DNA of 64,000 nucleotides from NCBI GenBank assembly GCA_018894105.1, contig CM032121.1, forward strand, positions 39,588,230 to 39,652,229. The letters run 5' to 3'. This stretch comes from Jacaranda mimosifolia. Its lineage: Eukaryota > Streptophyta > Magnoliopsida > Lamiales > Bignoniaceae. The notes under the pieces are model-generated. The model saw only the letters and a list, made by a program, of their open reading frames with translations, was not told the origin of the DNA and did no database searches. Of this stretch, positions 48,300 through 60,180 are shown piece after piece; within the stretch, counting starts at the first letter, position 1, and every line of letters starts with the position of its first letter. The position numbers were made by a program, and so were the translations under genes.

Positions 48300-48415
48300 T
48301 TATAATACATGCACGCACATTAGGAACCCATACGGATTCAAACTCCTGACCTCCCATATTATGTGGAAGATTTGTGCCAATGAGCTATATGCCACTCAGT
48401 ATACCTGTAAAAGAA
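48300..48415 (-). mobile_element. SINE-like insert in CRK-3 intron 2
   Basis: Clearest copy of the shared intron 2 SINE-like sequence. The minus strand reads TAGCTCATTGG (box A) and GTTTGAATCC (box B). Same position as in CRK-1 and CRK-2. Confidence 0.55.
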
Positions 48416-48912
48416 TGTTGACAATAATCGAAACAGTATGGTACTAATGAATAATGATATAATATCATTAACTTCAACTCCATGCAAAACGCAAGAATCT
48501 TGTCCAGATTTCATATTTCTACAACAAGTGCAATTTGAATTTCAAATATGAAACCCTGGAGAAGGCCACAAATTATTTTGATCCTTCAAGAAAAGTAGGG
48601 CAAGGAGGAGCTGGTTCTGTGTACAGAGGAACCCTAACAAATAGAAAAACAGTGGCTGTTAAAATGTTGTTCTTTAGCAATACCAGGGAATGGGTGGATG
48701 AGTTCTCCAATGATGTAAATCTCATCAATGGAATTGAGCAAAAGAATCTTGTGAAGCTTCTGGGCTGCAGCATTGAAGGCCCTCAAAGTCTGCTGGTTTA
48801 TGAATTTGTGCCTAACAAGAGCCTTGAATACTATCTCTTTGGTGGGTTTTCTTTCTTTTCTCTTTTTTATTGATACGAATAGTCTTCTTTCCATATTTCA
48901 CAAAAGCATTAA

Positions 48913-49227
48913 GGGCCCGTTTGGTTTTATTTTCATTTTTAATTTTCATTTTCATCATTTTCAAAATGTTGAAAAGTAGTTAGTAAAAATGAGTTTGTAA
49001 TTGGATGAATTGTTGGAAAAGTAATGATTATGTTGGTTTTAGTAGATTGTAGGTGGAAAGAGATATAAATAATGGAATAAAAAGAAAAGATATACAAGTT
49101 AACGGAGAATATGTTTTGAAAATGAAAATGAAAATAATGTTGGGTGAAAATATATAAAAAGTTATGTTTCATTTTTGAAATATAGAAAATGTGAAAATGC
49201 GCTTTGAAAATAAAATCAAAGGGGCCC
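48913..49227. mobile_element. MITE family M2 in CRK-3 intron 3, TAA duplication
   Basis: The ends are GGGCCCGTTTGGTTTTATTT and, inverted, GGGCCCCTTTGATTTTATTT, with TAA at 48910-48912 and 49228-49230. The matching introns of CRK-1 (26088-26179) and CRK-2 (32632-32726) lack it. Confidence 0.9.
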
Positions 49228-50839
49228 TAAGTTTTCCATTTCCACTGCAGATAAGAGCAAGGTTAAGATTCTAAATTGGAAGAAGCGATATAATATTATC
49301 ATTGGAATTGCTGAAGGTATTGCTTTCCTTCATGGGGGTTTTGAGTTCAGAATAATTCATCGGGACATCAAGTGCAGCAATATTCTTCTTGACGAGAATC
49401 TTGATCCAAAGGTAGCGGATTTTGGTCTTGCTCGATGTTTCGCAGATGATAAAACTCATCTCAACACAGGAATTGCAGTCACATTGTAAGGAGTTTTAAT
49501 TTCTTTCAGTATTTCGCAACTATGTATATAATTCTTTACTCATTCCAGAGGAATTTGATTGTTGCGTGCAGAGGATACATGGCTCCTGAGTACCTAATAA
49601 AAGGACAACTTACTAAGAGGGCCGACGTTTATAGTTTTGGTGTGGTGGTTCTTGAAATTGTGAGTGGTAGGAAGAACAATGCATCTGTCGGAGATTCTGG
49701 ATCTCTTCTACACTCAGCAATTTCCTAACTTTCACTCCATTTATTTTTACTTCCAATTACTATTAAAAAAAATTAGGTATCTACTATCGAAAAATTGTCA
49801 TGAAAATAATTTTGTAGCTATAGTTATAAATTATACCTATAAATTTTCGTAGCAAATATAATTTTAAAATTATTAACATTGAATCTAAAACCTTGCACAT
49901 TTGAAGCGCAACAAATTAACTATGCATTATCCATAAAATAATTAATATATTTATATATATAAACGAAAAACTATCATTAGCTATTACAACATTTACATTA
50001 AATTTGGTTAGGTGAATTTCATAATTAAAGTTAAGAACTTTTGACATCAGCTATGGCCTTTATAGTGAGTACCATATGCTGAAAAAACAAAATCATTTAC
50101 TTGAATATTCGTTGCTCATTATCCTTAGAAAAATTAATATATATATATATATATATAATAATCATCAATTACATATTGATCATAGTTAGTATTAGAACAT
50201 CTACTTTAGACTTAATTGGATTAATTTTGTAGTTAAAAGTTACAAATTTTTAGCAACAACTACGACCCCAATGTTTTTATAGTGAGTATCATGTACTTGA
50301 AAAAACAAAAATTCAATCACTCGGATACTTGTTGCTTAATCTTGTTGTCTCTGGCTTCAGGTTTGGAAGCTGTACAAGACGGACAAATTGATGGAAACAG
50401 TTGATCCTTCTTTGAACGGTGGTTTTCCAGCAACTGAGGCATCAAAAGTGTTGAGAATTGGGCTTTTGTGCTCGCAGGGATCTGTAGCTCAGAGACCATC
50501 AATGGCGGAAGTTGTCCAGATGCTTACGGATGAAAATTGTGAAATCCCAGAGCCAAATCCACCGGCTTTTTTCAAAATCTAGCGCCCATTGAAAAATTTA
50601 TATGTCCCAACACATTTTCATACATAAATCTGCAGATGGGCGACATAACAATTTTGAGCAGTTGGGCATTCTTAAAATTTCCTTTGTTTCTGTACATTTT
50701 TGCTTGAAGAACAAAGGTTAATTGTGTAATGTTGGCAGATGAATCATCCGTAGCAATCATAAATTATGGAAATATTTGGATATGTTTTGTGGTGTTTTAT
50801 ATTGTGTGTTAGGGAAATGAATTTCGAGAATGGGATTAA

Positions 50840-51205
50840 GAGAGTGTTTGGGTGATCTCATAAGCTCCTCAAAACATCTTACAAAATGTGAAAAAGTATT
50901 TGATAAATTATTTAAAAAAAAGAGCTTATGAGCTCCTAAAATGATGTTATGATAGCTATAAGCTCTTTAAGAAAAAGCAATGAGTGTTTAACTTATTTCG
51001 AAAATCTTAACAAACCAGTTTAATTTTAATTATATTAATTACAAAAATGTCATTACTAACATCTTATAAGCTTTAAGATATTATTTTATCCAAACACTTT
51101 AAAAACTTTTTTTTTAAAAAATTTAACATCTGATAAGTTCTAAAAATATTTTATAAGATGTAGGAACTTATAAAATCTTTTAAATAAGATTAGCCAAACA
51201 CCCTC
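50840..51205. mobile_element. Tourist-like MITE (family M1), TAA duplication
   Basis: The ends are GAGAGTGTTTGGGTGA and, inverted, GAGGGTGTTTGGCTAA, with TAA at 50837-50839 and 51206-51208. The interior has CTTATAAGCTC-type words as at 21142-21528. Confidence 0.85.
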
Positions 51206-51824
51206 TAAGGAATGTGATAGTAGGATTAGAGAAGGTGATGAATGTTGTTTATGCTTTAGAGAATAGTTAGAAAATATTTTGGAGAGTTATTTGTATGTTT
51301 TTTTATGTTTAAAGATGGGATATTTTTTGCCGTTAATGTTAAATCAATTGTTTTTGTTTTTTTTTTGTCTTGTTAGTGGGTAAAAATTAGAATTAAGTAC
51401 TAATTTTAATATATATAAAATAATTGAAATGTAATGTATGCAAATATAATGATTGGATATAATTTTAAAACATTATTGTATTGATTGATTAAATATTATG
51501 GAAATGTTTTGGGGAAAAAAAAATTATACTTATTTGGTGAAGTTTCTAGATCAGTATTCCCGGATTTGTGGAAGCAAGTTGCCGCATGAAAAGCTCCTGA
51601 GCGTTCACAAATGGAAGTCTGAAAAGGACTAGGGCATTGAAGGTTTTTTCGTGCTGCTTTTTTTTTTTTTTTTTCAGGTTTGTGTAAAACTAACGATTAA
51701 TTAATCCGAAAAGGCAATCTTACAGCCTTATCATATGCTTTTTATTACGTAAAAATGAGAATCATTTTAACTTTAATTATCTTACTCATTTATTTGGGAT
51801 AGAATGTTTAGTTGCCATTACTAA

Positions 51825-51988
51825 TGTCACGCTCCGGGCCAGTTGACGCAAGAATTGCCTTTAAATCTATCAAGTGCATTCTAGAATTGGGTTATAATTA
51901 ACTTGCCCAAAAAGAATATCCAATGGCTAAAGCTTATATATATTAATCACTCTTATAATATTTAGTTCATGTAGAATGGGATATCACA
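51825..51988. mobile_element. Small solo-LTR/TRIM-like insert
   Basis: Begins TGTCACGCTCCGGGCC and ends GGGATATCACA (TG...CA, 164 bp). It is flanked by ACTAA and ACTAG (4 of 5). It interrupts the downstream block relative to GTTGCTATTGTTAACCG near 41680. Confidence 0.65.
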
Positions 51989-52132
51989 ACTAGCAGATTA
52001 AATATGTAGTTTTCATAAATAAAAAATTATCAAAACATTGATTTATGAAATTTGTAAGTAAAACTAGATAGGGAGTGGGCGATACAATTTTTGTTTTGTC
52101 TATTCTATCCTTCGAGCTTTATTTAGGCAATG

Positions 52133-52514
52133 TTTGGATTTATTTTGGGGTGTTTTAAGAGAATGTCTAGGGAGAATATGCTTTGGAAGTGGGATCAGAG
52201 AATATGTTCCGGAAGTGGAATTATGTTCTGTCATATTTTGGAAAAAAAGATAAATTTTATTGTAAATAGTTTTTTATGTAATTTTTTGTCTGATTGGTGT
52301 TGTCACATCAACTTTTTATATTATTATGTGTTATTTTATAGTGATATAATAATTTAAAATGTTTACTTATAGGAAAATAATAATTGAAATATGTAAATAT
52401 ATATTTATTTTGGAGAAAAAAGTTGAATTTTAGTAAAAATATTTATTTGTATTTAAAAATATTTTAAAAGAATGAAAGCATTTTTGGGAGAACAAATCCA
52501 AACATTCTCTATTT
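52133..52514. mobile_element. MITE with CAATGTTTGGATTT ends
   Basis: Left GGCAATGTTTGGATTT and inverted right GAGAATGTTTGGATTT. It interrupts the downstream block between GCTTTATTT and TTTTAATTTCC, which are contiguous in D1-D3. Confidence 0.7.
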
Positions 52515-53297
52515 TAATTTCCTAGAAACTAGTAACACGTCTTAGAGTTGCTCGCAAAGTCTTTGGAAATTTAAAATTTTTTCTTTTATAGCAATTTGTA
52601 CATTCTTTTGTAAATTAAAATAATTTATATATTTTTATGTTAATGGATATTTTATCTATTATTTTATATCACAAATAAATATAAGTATATAAATATTTTT
52701 TAAAACAAAACTTAATTGTGAATTGTGTATCAGTTTCATGTATTTGTAAATAAAATATACGATGATCAACTATAAATTAAAGTTGTAGATCCAAAATGAA
52801 GTCGCAAATTGTCATGTTTTAATATCATTAATTTATCAAATAGTCAATTGATCCAATAATATTATTCTTATATTTATGAATGAGATTCAAAATTTGAATA
52901 TAATGAATCTTTAATGTATAATTTTTTTTTTTAAATTCAAGTGACTTTAGCTATGAATATTAATAATTTGATATTGTTCTTATTGATTATGCCACATTAA
53001 TTTTTAGTAAATTCATACAATGATGCAGATTAAGAAAACTAAAGGTAATGTATGGTTATGCTTTATATTTGATTTTGATATGTGTTTTAGAAAAATGAAT
53101 GTTGTAAGTAGGATTGGAAAATGTAATGAATTTTTTGTTATATTTTGAAAAATAGTTAAAATTTTATTTTATGGAGTTTTAGCATGTTTGTTTATATTTT
53201 TGATAGACTTTTTTTACCGCAGCGGTCAAATTTATACTTTTTTAATTTGGTTTTAGGCGGTAAAAATAAAATTGAGTAATTTTTTTAGTGTAAGAAT

Positions 53298-53487
53298 AAT
53301 AATAAAATATATATGATATATATATTGATAATGAGGAAGTTTTGGAGATAATGAAGTATAGAATATGGTATTTCGAGAAAACCTATACTAGTAATAATAA
53401 AATATATATGATATATATATTGATAATGAGGAAGTTTTGGAGATAATGAAGTATAGAATATGGTATTTCGAGAAAACCTATACTAGT
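53298..53487. repeat. Perfect 95-bp tandem duplication
   Basis: Copies 53298-53392 and 53393-53487 appear identical (both contain GAGGAAGTTTTGGAGATAAT and end CTATACTAGT). Either a very recent duplication or an assembly artefact. Confidence 0.85.
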
Positions 53488-54266
53488 ATTTTGAAGGACA
53501 AATGAACGTATGTTATGTTTAGTTATGTTTCTCCAAAACAAAATAAAGACTCAGAAGCCAGCAATCGAGTCATAGACGACAACTAGGGCTGTAAATGGAT
53601 ATTCGAAAATCCATTTACCGTTCGCATTCGAATCCGTTTAAAGCAGATATTATCCGTATCTGATTAGCAGACATCCGACTTTAAACGGATACGAATATGG
53701 TAAATGTATATCCGATCCGTTTAATATCCGCTCCGAATACATATCCGTTGGATATATCCATTTATATATTCGATTATCCGTAATTTAATTAAATTCGTTA
53801 TCCATATCTGATAAATAATATTTAAAAAATTATTATATATAATATATTCTACTTTTATGTATATTAATATATAAATAATATTTTAAAAATTATCATATAT
53901 AATATACTATTATACATAATAATTTTTTTTTATTTTTTCAATATGAAATTTCATAATATATATAAATGAATATATATGTATAAATTAGTAATTAAAAATT
54001 AATAAAGAAATTAGATAATTAAATAATATTAAATCAAAAAAATTGAAAAATTAATATGTAAATGATAAAATTAATCAATATAAAATTATAGTTGCTTTAC
54101 TTTATAATTAATTTATATTGGTGTCATTGAATTAATATTAATTAATCATAAAGTGAATCAATAATTATAAAAAAAATAACTAAATTAAGAATAATTAACG
54201 TTTTAATTCTAAAATAAAATAGTAAAATACGTAAATTATTAACTAGCTAAGGAGACATTAAGATTT

Positions 54267-55050
54267 GAGAGATTGTTTGAGTAAGCTTATAAGCTTCTTA
54301 AAACATCTTATAACACATTTGAGATCTTACTAGATATCAAAAAGTATTTAGTAAATTTTTTTAAAGAGAACTTATAAGCTTTTAAGATAAGATGTTAAAA
54401 GTTTATAAGCTCTTTTTATAAAAATTATGAATTCCTAACTTATTTTTATGATATTGACAAACTCCCTTAATTTTAAGCATATTAATTATAAAATTGTCAT
54501 TATTAATACCTTATAGGCTGTAAAATTTTATTTTATCTAAACACTTTTAGAACTAATTTTCAAAAAAAGATCTAGCAACTTATAAGCTCGGAAAATATCT
54601 TATAAGATATAAGAATTTATATAAGATTTTTTAAATAAGTTTAGGTATACACTCTCTAAGAAGGTGTTTGACTAAACTTATGTAAAACGTTTTGTAAGCT
54701 CCTACATGTTATAAGATATTTTTTAATTTCCTGTATTTTATAAGATATTTTTCAAACATATAAGATGCTAGATTTTTTTTTTTAAAAAAAAGTTCTCAAA
54801 GTATTTGAATTATAAGATCTTAGAGCTTGTAAGGTATTAGTAATAACAAATTTATAATTAATATGATTAAAATTAAGGGAGCTTGTTAAAATTTTAAAAT
54901 AAGATAAGAGCTCCTTACTTTCTTAAAAAGTGTTTATAAGTTTTTAACATCTTATTTTAGAAATTTTATAAGTTATTTTCTTAAAAAAATTACAAAACAT
55001 TGATGTCTTATAAAATATTTTGAGAAGTTTATAAACTCGTGTAAACAATT
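54267..55050. mobile_element. Two adjacent M1-type MITEs nested in the hAT element
   Basis: The first runs from GAGAGATTGTTTGAGTAAGC to ACACTCTC (54656). The second begins GAAGGTGTTTGACTAAAC at 54660 after TAA. Both have AACATCTTATAAG-type interiors. The right end of the second is worn. Confidence 0.65.
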
Positions 55051-56035
55051 TTTAAATATTTTACAATATCTAACTATATACATATAATATAAGATGAAAA
55101 TATCATTTCATAATTTTATTTTTTGTAGAGTTGTACTATTATTAATTTAGAAAAGTAATAAAATTTATCTAAATATAAAACTTAAACTCTAAATTATAAA
55201 ATCTCACAATTTTATAAATTTTAAACCCCAAAATATTAATAATAGAGAATATTTTTATTGATTAACATTGTTATATCTACATATCTAAAATTAAATGTCA
55301 ATATTCAATAGCCATCGTAAAAACTAATTTTTTAAATTTATAGTAAAATATAATATGCAAAAATATTAAATATCAAAATATGAATCAAAATCATATATAA
55401 CAAATTGATGAATAATTAAATTTTAAAATTTTAAAAGTTAATTACTACAATAAAATAAAAATTATTAAAATAAAATATATAAAAAATGTAAAAATCAAAT
55501 CACTATTCACTAAACCCTACCTCCCATTTTGCATTTCAATTTCACATTTTCACTTCCCCTCTTTCACTCTTTAGCAACCACACGGTACTCTCATCTTCCC
55601 TTCTCTCATTTTTATTTTTTTTATTTTCATGTAGTTTAGAGACAGGTCAGCCAGCCCATTTCGTTTGTTGGCTCGCCGGGGTTGCACAACCTCCGCGGCC
55701 AGCAAATTTGGAACCAGAACCAGAGGAACCAGTCTGACCAGACCCTTAACCCACCCCCCCCCCCACCCTTTCTGTTTTTATTTATTTTTGCCTCCCACCG
55801 CCTTTTTTTTTTATTTTTTTATAATTAAATTATATTGATGTTTTATTTAATTATGCAGGTTTGAAATTTTACATTTTTGGGCATTGTCAAAGGTAAATTA
55901 TTTTAGTGTTAAAGTTATAATTATATAAATTGTGATTATGAATTATGTAGTTATTTTAGTGTAAATTATTTTTGGACAATGTTTGATTATTTTTTTTATT
56001 GTTCAACAGGTTTTTGACAAAGAAATTGTTGAATT

Positions 56036-56617
56036 ATGTCACATAATCTGAATCTTCCAATTACTAGTGCTTCTACACCATCTACTATAAGTTCAAGTAT
56101 AGGTATAAATCCTACTCCTGAACATGTTGATAATGTTGATTCTACACCATGTGACACTCAACAAATTGAAGTTAAGCGTAGAAAATTAACATCTGTCGTA
56201 TGGGAGCACTATACTAGGGAATCAGTGGGGGTTAAGGGCAATGTTACTGCCACTTGCATCTATTGCAAAAAAAAATTTGATGGCTCTAGTAAAAGTGGAA
56301 CAACTCATTTGAAAAATCATGTTCAAAATTGCCCTCTTAAGAATAAATCAAGTGACATTTGACAGGCATTTATTGGTAAATCTAGCAGTAGTCTTGACCC
56401 TACCCCTAAGATGACAACACATAAGTTTGATTCTACAGTTGAGAGAGCTTTATTTGCTAAAATGATTGCGAAGCATAATTTGCCTTTTCTTATGGCTCAG
56501 TATGAGTATTTCAGATTGTGGATATCTTATTGTGTGCCATCGCTAAATTATGAAACGGTGGAATATTTACTTTGTGTTAAAGATTGGTTGCCAACAATTG
56601 AAAATGATTGTAAGTAA
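56036..56617 (+). pseudogene. hAT transposase N-terminal part (BED zinc finger), broken
   Basis: The first open part (56036-56362) has a BED-type finger: C-x2-C (CIYC) then H-x4-H-x5-C (HLKNHVQNC), preceded by SVVWEHYTRE. A TGA at 56360-56362 interrupts it. The same frame continues through FAKMIAKHNLPFLMAQYEYFR, the conserved segment after the finger in plant hAT transposases, and runs to 56617. GTAAGT at 56610-56615 might be an intron donor. The catalytic DDE core and the C-terminal hATC dimerisation domain are not found before the element ends, so the element is not autonomous. Confidence 0.88.
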
Positions 56618-57432
56618 TAAATATTTCTTTCATTTATTTAATTTTTTTTTTATATATATCAACATATAAATGTGGACTAATATATACTTTTTTATAGGTA
56701 TAATTGATTGAACTTTTGGAGTACATGGTGCCAATTATTGTGATGCTTCAATGGTTGCTTTTGGTGTACTTTCTCTTTACTTTCTTTTTTTTTTATTTTG
56801 AGATTATTTGCAAAGTATGTTATAAGTTCTTATAGAGTGTTTTTTTATTATGTTTTGCAGTATTAAACTGATGGGAAGTTCAAGCATGGTCGTGTTGTTG
56901 GATTATATGAAGATTTTTCTTGTATTGAAATGAACCTTTACTTTGTTCCTTTTGTATTATTGTATTATGTATTGAAAATTGTTATTTCCTTTGATTCTTA
57001 AGGAGATTTGTATGTTTATTTGATCTTAGGAGTATGCTAATTTTATTGGTTGTTTTTGTTGTTTTTTTTTTTTTTTCTAGAGTTTATTATGTTATTTATT
57101 TGATTTTTTTTTAAATGAAATTTATTAGAAAAAAATATGCATTTTATTATAAGTTAACGGATTCGGATATTCGGATTTTATAAATGGATATTCGAATATT
57201 TATAAACGAAAATTCGGATATTTATAAACGGATATTTGAAATAATTATAATCGGATACGGATATATCCGAATTCGGATAATATCCGGGGGATACGAATTC
57301 GGATGTTATTAAAAAATATCTGTCGGATACGGATATGGATACGAATATTATAAAACTTAAATGAATATAAATACGGATACGAATACAGTCTATCCAATCC
57401 GTTTAATATCCGTTTATAGCCCTAACGACAAC

Positions 57433-57960
57433 CCAAACACTCTCCTAATCCGATTTCAAACGTTGGGTCTTTTTCCTCTCTGCTCGATAAAAAGCATGAT
57501 TCTTGGTTCGAGTTTGATCCCTCCGATTAAATATCAAGGTGAATTGTTTTCAGAGAACGTTCCCAAATATTCTAGATTGAATCATCAACATCCAAGGTTG
57601 ACGTGAATTACAGGTTTCAGATAATCTCATCAGTCCATGTAAAGGGAATAAATGTCTCCCACGTGCATCAAATCATGCTCTTAATTTCCACCTTTTTTCC
57701 AAATGAAAACATTCTACGTTATCACCAAAACACATTATTTCTTTTTTGTTTTCTTCTTCTTATTCTTCCATTTGCACTGTTTTATTCATAGAAGAAAATT
57801 TGAGTGAGTCTTCCACTTTTTATTTGACTTTGACGAAGTTAATGTAATTATTACCATTTTTCTATAGCCGTTTCTTTTGAAAATATACATATTTTTTTTC
57901 GACTGTGCTGTCATCAGAGCTGTCATACCAACCCACCGAAAGCACTCTTTGTTAATTTAT
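57433..57960. repeat. Array repeat block carrying the hAT insertion
   Basis: TTACAGGTTTCAGATAATCT to GTAGCCGTTTC-type sequence parallels 42390-42665. No gene. It shows that the hAT element landed inside a duplicated unit flank. Confidence 0.6.
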
Positions 57961-58033
57961 TTTTAGGTTTATTAATTATTACATACCAAAATTCACTTTC
58001 TTATACAATTCTTGGAAATTAGGAGGTGCCTAA

Positions 58034-58381
58034 GGCCTTGTTTGGTTTTATTTTTAATTTTCATTTTCATTTTCATTTTCATTTTTTCTAAAATTTGAGA
58101 AGTTAGTTAGTGTAGATAAGTTAAAAATGAGTTTGTATTTGGATGAGTTGTTGAAAAAGTAATGATTATGTTAGTTTTAATAGGTTGTAGGTGGAGAGAG
58201 ATGGAAATAATGGCATAGAAAGAAATAGGTTATTGAGAGAAAATATATATTATCGAAGAATGCATTTTGAAAATAAAAATAAAAATAATATTAAGTAAAA
58301 ATGTGTAAAAGGTGATTATTTTATTTTTAAAATAATAAAAAATATGAAAATAACATTTGAAAATGAAACCAAACAGGGCCT
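58034..58381. mobile_element. MITE family M2
   Basis: The ends are GGCCTTGTTTGGTTTTATTT and, inverted, AGGCCCTGTTTGGTTTCATTT without its first base, with TAA on both sides (58031-58033, 58382-58384). The interior has the family words. Confidence 0.8.
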
Positions 58382-58384
58382 TAA

Positions 58385-59089
58385 ACGAGCAATTTCCTAG
58401 ATGGTCTACATAGGCAACTAAGGCAAGGCAAAGATATGCAAGACGAGGGAAATTTTGTATTTTTTAATTGGATATGTGCTCATTTGAATTGTTAATTATT
58501 ATATAAAATATAATAATGTTGTAAAATAAAATATTGATGTAATTATATATAACTTAACGATTCGTTCAAGCTTAATTAATGACATGAGCATCACAATGTA
58601 ACAAGATTCAATTATTTTTTTTTTTTTCTTTCTTTAAGAAATTATTTGATTGAACTTGTTGCAAAATTTTAAAATAACATAAGAATGTGGTAGAAAATAT
58701 CAAACGAAAAGCGAATAAAATACTTTTGAGAATATTTCAATAAAGTAACTAGACTTTTTGTAATATTTTAACAAATTATTTTAATAAACTCAATCAAGTG
58801 TCATGATATGGGCTCACATGGAAACAAGGATTCAATTTTTTTTCTTTCTTTTCTTTAATAATTATCCGATTGAACTTTCAAACTTTTTGAAGTACCATAA
58901 AAAAGCATCAAGAGAAAAGCTTCGAAACTCCATAAAAAGGAAATATTTCGAGAATATTTTCAGTAAGTAAACTCTAAAAGAGATTTTTTTTTTCCTAATA
59001 TTTTAACAAATTCTTTTAATTTACAATAGAAAGACCAGTATTGATAACGGAAGAATTTTCAAAAGACTTAAATGCCCTCATAATTAATT
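58385..59089. other. AT-rich DNA, nothing recognised
   Basis: Contains two related stretches (near 58580-58780 and 58800-59010) with ATTCAATTATTTTTTTT/TTCTTTCTTT and TTTTAACAAATT words, suggesting an old local duplication. No coding signal. Confidence 0.4.
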
Positions 59090-59760
59090 AAAATCACAAA
59101 TATGCTCAAGGATTCGGGTATTTTCTAAACGAGTTGACCCGATTGACTGATCCGTACCCATGGAACGAGGCGATGTTGAACCTTCATCATAGACAACATG
59201 TGTATGTTGAAGATGTTGCCCACACCCCTCCAACAGTACCAAACTAATTCATGATCAACTATAAATACTCCATCATTTGTCACTAGTGATTAATTAATCA
59301 CATCTAATACCCACTTATACATCAATTGTCCCTACCTTCCGACCTCAAGACTCATACTTGCTTCTACGAGCGAGCCCAATAAATGCTCACTCGAGCCCCC
59401 ATCTCTGATCGACCTCTCGACCATTGATAAATATACTGATTTTCATTTCTTATAGCATCAAGTATTACAATAGATGACATCTTATTAAAAATAACTATAA
59501 ATACCCCTCATTCGTCATAGGGAATTAACTAATCACATCTGATACTCACCTATACATTAGGTATTCCTACCTTCTGACCTCAAGACCCATACTTGATTCT
59601 ATCAGCGAGCCCAATGAACGCTCACCCCCCATTTCTGATCGACCTTTCGACTACTAATAAATATACTAATTGTCATTTCTTGCGGCATCAAGTATTACAG
59701 TAGACAACATTTTATTAAAAATAACTATAAGATATAAGATCTATGGTCTTACTTTTAACT
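59090..59760. mobile_element. LTR-like fragment with two ~230-bp tandem repeats
   Basis: The unit starting ACTATAAATAC repeats with a period of about 236 (near 59258 and 59494), then partly near 59724. Shared words are CTTCYGACCTCAAGACYCAT, GCGAGCCCAAT and TCATTTCTT. Two or more TATAAATA motifs are spaced by the period. It resembles a gypsy LTR U3 region with internal duplication; no TG/CA ends or duplication were found. Confidence 0.5.
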
Positions 59761-60180
59761 AAATCTTCTCAGAAAAATTAAAAATATATTATAAGTTGCA
59801 CTATTTTGCAACATACTAATCTTGGACACGCTATGGTTTTTACCGGCAAATCTGGACGCACGGTTAACGTGGATTGCATGAAATTGACAGCAGTACCTAC
59901 ATTCTTTAGACTTTCTTCAACCAAATTTGTCCTCTTAATTTTTTTTCCAATTTGGATAAATATTGAATTCAGCGTTGATGCAGGTGAAAAGTCCATTATC
60001 ACGGCTCCCACTGCCAATAAGGAGTCAACCTCAAGTTGCATATATTTTTTATTTTTTTCTTTTGATAAGACTCAAGTTGCATAGACTCAATATTATATTA
60101 TTAATGGAAATATTTCTTTTGCTCTGTTGTTTTCATTGGTTGAGATTCAAAGTCATGGTAAATTTTGTTTAGCTTCATTT
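59761..60180. other. Unassigned low-copy stretch
   Basis: Less AT-rich than its surroundings. A minus-strand open frame (60041-59778, 87 codons) is present, but I recognise no family and see no splice or promoter context. Confidence 0.25.

Larger units (their letters stand above)
45214..50582 (+). pseudogene. CRK-3, pseudogene of the CRK array
   Basis: All six exons can be aligned to CRK-1: 45214-45651 plus 46909-47233 (split exon 1), about 48188-48271, 48488-48841, 49251-49485, 49572-49716 and 50361-50582. Damage: in-frame stop after LYGLA (45469-45471) and more stops in the first DUF26; a 1257-bp LTR inside exon 1; the second DUF26 motif ends R instead of C ([13 protein letters not shown]); exon 2 lost its acceptor and first codons and has a TGA in the stop-transfer segment; the exon 3 acceptor is CAA instead of CAG; the exon 5 donor is GC instead of GT; a MITE lies in intron 3. 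The kinase exons stay close to CRK-1/2 ([12 protein letters not shown]). A full receptor cannot be made; a kinase-only transcript is conceivable but not supported. Confidence 0.92.
50583..53040 (+). repeat. Downstream-block copy D4 (after CRK-3), with insertions
   Basis: Pieces of the downstream block are recognisable (AACAATTTTGAGCAGTTGGG near 50648; GCGTTCACAAATGGAAG near 51600; AGGGAGTGGGCGATACAATTT near 52069). They are separated by a MITE (50840-51205), a small LTR (51825-51988) and another MITE (52133-52514). No gene. Confidence 0.6.
53584..57424 (+). mobile_element. Defective hAT transposon, 3841 bp, perfect 8-bp TSD
   Basis: ACGACAAC flanks the element at 53576-53583 and 57425-57432. 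The ends are TAGGGCTGTAAATGGATAT and, inverted, TAGGGCTATAAACGGATAT. The subterminal 200-300 bp on each side are packed with ATTCGGATA/TATCCG words, as in hAT elements with subterminal transposase-binding repeats. It carries a broken BED-finger transposase (56036-56617) and two M1-type MITEs (54267-54656, about 54660-55050). It sits in a further copy of the array repeat block. Confidence 0.92.

Noticed and set aside
53584..57424. Novel gene encoded by the BED zinc finger open frame
   Set aside because: The 8-bp duplications and terminal repeats show it is a hAT transposase remnant with an in-frame stop.
59778..60041. Minus-strand 87-codon open frame
   Set aside because: No recognised family, no splice context, lies between repeat fragments; kept only as an unassigned stretch.
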